DNA of 64,000 nucleotides, taken from NCBI GenBank assembly GCA_014773175.1, contig VXCM01002149.1:62001-126000 (forward strand), read 5' to 3'. This DNA comes from Lucifuga dentata (lineage: Eukaryota; Chordata; Actinopteri; Ophidiiformes; Bythitidae). This document shows, one piece after another, positions 60,692 to 64,000 of this stretch. A program made the translations under genes and the position numbers. Below the pieces are notes generated by a model. The model was given only the letters and a program-made list of their open reading frames with translations, had not been told where the DNA came from and did no database searches. How positions within the stretch are numbered: position 1 is the first letter of the stretch; each line of letters starts with the position of its first letter.

Positions 60692-61879
60692 ATATTAAAG
60701 ATTTAGAGCGTGGAGTGGGAGAAGAGAAGGAGAAGAGAAGGAGAAGTGACTTCCATTAGGCTGCTGCTGTGGAGATGTTCTCACACAGCTGAAATGTGAT
60801 CAGTGCTTAGAGTCGCACAGCCTGAGCCGTGAGCTATAGACGCTACACAACATACAACAATCATAAAGGACCCCACACAAACACATTGTAGTCCAGCCTC
60901 CACAAAAATCCATTTTGATTATATTAAGAGTTTATTTGTTTGCCACTGACTGTATTAGCCCCTTTAATAGAGCCATCAATTGTCTATAAATGTGTATTGT
61001 AAGAGTGAAATGCACTGCAGAATAAAAGGCACAATCTATGGAATTACTTTATTTAAAATCATGTCTAATATCCCATTCATAGAAGCATCCCATAATATCT
61101 CATTCTGAAGTTGTTTCTTTCCAGAGTTACATGCTATTTTAATGTAATATAAAACAACTTAGTGTGTTGCCGCAATTTGATCAATTTCACGAGTTCCAGA
61201 GTGGTAATTTTAGACATCATGCAAAGCTATTTAAAAATTTAAATTACTAATGGTGATGGTGTTGCATTTTTAAGTATTGCTTCTTGGTGTATTCCATGTA
61301 TATCTCATGCTTCTGGTAAAACTGATGAAGTAGCATGTCTTTTATCTTTACGTGATAACATCATGACCAAGAATTATTTTACACACAATAATTCATTCAG
61401 AAAAACCACTTTCTGTATATATAAAGTCCTTGATTACATGAAATACTGCAATTCACATAGGACTGCTGCAACAGTGCTGATGAGTATTCACAGGACTTCT
61501 ATTACACATCATCACTGAAATCATTTTGAAGAGGAAATCAAGCTGATGATGACACTAGTCACAAGAGCCCACGTATCCCTGATTGCATGAGCTAAGTCAG
61601 CCTGTTAAATAATTGATAGCTGATCCATAAAAAAAAAAAAACTGTATGAGGTCTTTTAAGTCGTTCCCCTGGCTACAGCGGTAATGGCTGGAGAAGAGGC
61701 TGACTTTCAGCTTGGCTAGAAGAGGATGTGCTTTAGTATGACCAGTCCATTTAATTTATTATATGTCCATTACTAGTAAAATGGGTACAAAGAGCTATTT
61801 AAACGGCCAGTTCACCAAACTCACAAAAGCATTTCCCACAATGATATCTAGCTATGTGAATAGTTTTGGTTGTCAGAGA

Positions 61880-62290
61880 GTGCGTACCTCCACCAAGGCC
61901 AACCAAATCCCCAATAAATCCGCACCCCCTACTGTAAAAGCCTCAGCATTAATCACCACCAGCATAAGCAGATCTTCTTTTCTTTTTGTAAAAAAAAAAA
62001 AAAAAAAAATAGCCATCATGCTACATTTAATTGAAATTAGTCCATTAGGATTGACTTTGTAGGCTAAAAATGTCTTCTGAATCCTGGATCTAGAATATGA
62101 TCCTGATCACCTCCAAAACTGAATTGCCTCTCCTTCTCAACATTATGTATCTGTCCCCCAAATTTCACCCAAATCCATCCATAATGTTTTGAGATATCCA
62201 GACAAAAAAAAAAAAAAAACNAAAAAAAAAAAAAAAAACCCAGATAAACAGAAAAATGCCGGTGACCACAATCTTTGGTGGAGGTAATGA
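61880..62290. repeat. CCACCAAGGCC-type fish repeat, copy 2
   Basis: Begins GTACCTCCACCAAGGCCAACC and ends TTTGGTGGAGGTAAT, so the ends are inverted repeats. It contains AAATTTCACCCAAATCCATCC and a poly-A tract with an N at 62221. Related to 35773-36190. Confidence 0.6.
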
Positions 62291-64000
62291 CTACACACTG
62301 ATGCAGCTTTTGAGCCCAACAAAAACAATCCAGAACTAGCAATGTGCTTTGGAACTGAAGGTCCAGGTGAGCAACACTTGACAAGATATTCATCAAGTTA
62401 CAGTAACAGCTGCAATCTGCTGAAGACAGAGCAGAATGGAGAAAGTGTAGATAAGCTCCTTCTGAGCATTAAGCACAGAGTCGCCCACACTGTGATCTAT
62501 TTGATGCTCTTGGCTTGTGTGGGACTAACGTGGTCACATGTCCCCATTTAGCCAAGTTGACAGCAGAAGTAGATTTAATCTAATGCGTTGATTCCTCCCA
62601 TTCTAGCGTCATGTCACGTGGAGTGGCCAGTCATTGGTCCATTGCTCAGTCACACTGTAGGTCCACTGGAGCTCCATGATGAAACTGGAGCTGCATAAAG
62701 CCTGTGGAGTTTGTGTAGCGTTACACACTTTAAGAATAGCTCCTAAAGATGGCATTAGCTATGTGAGAGTGATTTTAAAAAGTATAATTTCGGCCATTGT
62801 GGAAGTAAAATTCGGAAGTGAATGAATCTGAACTGAAGGACTGAATCTGAATATGGATCTCTTACAACCAAGCATCTAAACAGAAATCATGTAAAAACAG
62901 CGCAGGCTTTTCTGCATTTGGAAACTATAAAGCAGCATTTCATCAGCTTCATTTATCTCCTGCGCAAACTGACTCTGCCTAGTTTTGTGCAAGAGAAATT
63001 TCACCGCTAGACCTCTGTCAAAAACAGCAACGCTGAATGACAGCTGCCATCTCAGTGGAGAGAGAGAGACAGGATGTGCTTTATGAACCAAAGTTAACAA
63101 CGAAGGGCAGCAGAGAGAAAGAATGATGCAGAGGAATCTGCTGGAGGAAATTACTGCTATCGCTGTGTTTATGTTTGTGTGCATGGGCTGTCATGGTTTA
63201 GAAAGACCGATCAAAACAAGAGCAGTGGAAACAAAAATAGGGCCCACTCTGTCAGCACTGCATGCTGGGAGAGTTTCCCTGGGTTCCCTGTTGGCAGCGC
63301 ACAGTCAGTCAAAGGTACGGAGGCTAAGGAAGCAATCCGAGCAGATATACGATAATAGCCCCACTGCTTGGAGAGAGCCATCTATAAATAGTCGAGGACT
63401 GCCCTAATGCCCCCGCTCCATATCAACAGTGGAGGGGCTTTGGCACAAGCAGTCAGGAAGCTGGCAGATGATCACTACATTAGACCACCACACACATTTG
63501 TCAGATGGGGAAGGATCACTGCAAGAAGAGAGGCCGGCAAGGTCACAAAATGAGCTTTCACTTCCAGCACAGTGACCATTTTGGCTTCTTGACACAGAAT
63601 TCTCAAATGTACTTATTTAATGTTTAATAATGTTCATTAATCAAGGTCACTGTGGTTCTCAAAAGCCTGTTCCCACAACCAGACAGGTACAGGTCAAGTC
63701 ATGTAAAGTGACTTTACAAGAATCACTTAGAGCCATGGCAGAGATGCAAGCAAATTTTCCACCAGCAGAATGTGTATGGATGGCATATTTAATGATGACA
63801 TAGACCTATACGCAGCTGACACAGGTCTGTATCTTCAAAAATGAAAAAAGAAAGCAAAATGTGCTGGTCCTGTGAAAACTAGCAGCAGATGCTGTGACAA
63901 GGGTTCTCTTTCCAAGCCTGTGGGAGGACTCCGTGGTAATGGTGCGTGCTGGATAGCTTTCTATTGGCTGTTTGGCCCTATAGCATGCCACACACACAAC

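Larger units (their letters stand above)
57617..64000. other. csnk1g2 intron extending to the window edge
   Basis: I searched this stretch on the minus strand for the CK1 glycine-rich loop and the EYVAIKLEP region and found neither. It contains poly-T and poly-A tracts (57967-57993, 58217-58240), a Tc1-like MITE (58746-59108), a GGAGA repeat (about 60637-60691) and a CCACCAAGGCC-type repeat (61880-62290). An unrelated nested gene is not evident. Confidence 0.65.

Noticed and set aside
1..64000. CRISPR arrays, prokaryotic operons, rRNA genes or integrated viral genes
   Set aside because: No regularly spaced repeats, no polycistronic coding, no rRNA signatures and no viral protein motifs were seen. 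The tandem repeats are ordinary microsatellites.

Overview
The window is nuclear DNA from a teleost fish, most likely a percomorph. The evidence is spliced vertebrate genes with canonical GT/AG introns, many CA/GT microsatellites, a tRNA-headed SINE with an L2-like tail, hAT and Tc1-like fragments, and many copies of short palindromic MITEs. There are no prokaryotic operons, CRISPR arrays or rRNA genes. I assembled all gene models by hand from splice sites, reading phase and remembered protein families. Nothing was checked by alignment software.

Layout. (1) 1-7200 is intergenic, with microsatellites and MITEs. (2) 8782-16652 (+) is nr2f6, an orphan nuclear receptor of the COUP-TF group. It is complete in five coding exons (405 aa). 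Introns 1 and 2 carry MITEs and a 1.26-kb hAT element with a clean 8-bp target duplication. (3) 16653-20396 is convergent intergenic or 3' UTR sequence. (4) 20397-34795 (-) is an occludin, complete in eight coding exons (547 aa). Its introns hold a SINE, a decayed hAT transposase and several MITEs. (5) 34808-40962 is intergenic, with a 0.57-kb trinucleotide array and two CTCF-like motifs. (6) 40963-47560 (-) is an mfsd12 gene broken by two in-frame stops, two frameshifts and loss of its central exons. A 988-bp hAT element sits 42 bp upstream of its start codon. (7) 48591-51477 is intergenic or 3' UTR. (8) 51478-57616 (-) is the C-terminal nine exons of a casein kinase 1 gamma gene, most like csnk1g2. 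The N-terminal exons must lie past the right edge, and 57617-64000 is intron.

The genes do not form a pathway. They are linked by synteny: from memory, human NR2F6 neighbours OCEL1, an occludin/ELL-domain gene, on 19p13, and MFSD12 and CSNK1G2 are also on 19p13. The main results are the decayed mfsd12, the full-length occludin at the OCEL1-like position, a nested MITE landscape of at least nine copies of one family, and two assembly joins where a single N is flanked by exact duplications. I found no convincing undescribed biological system.
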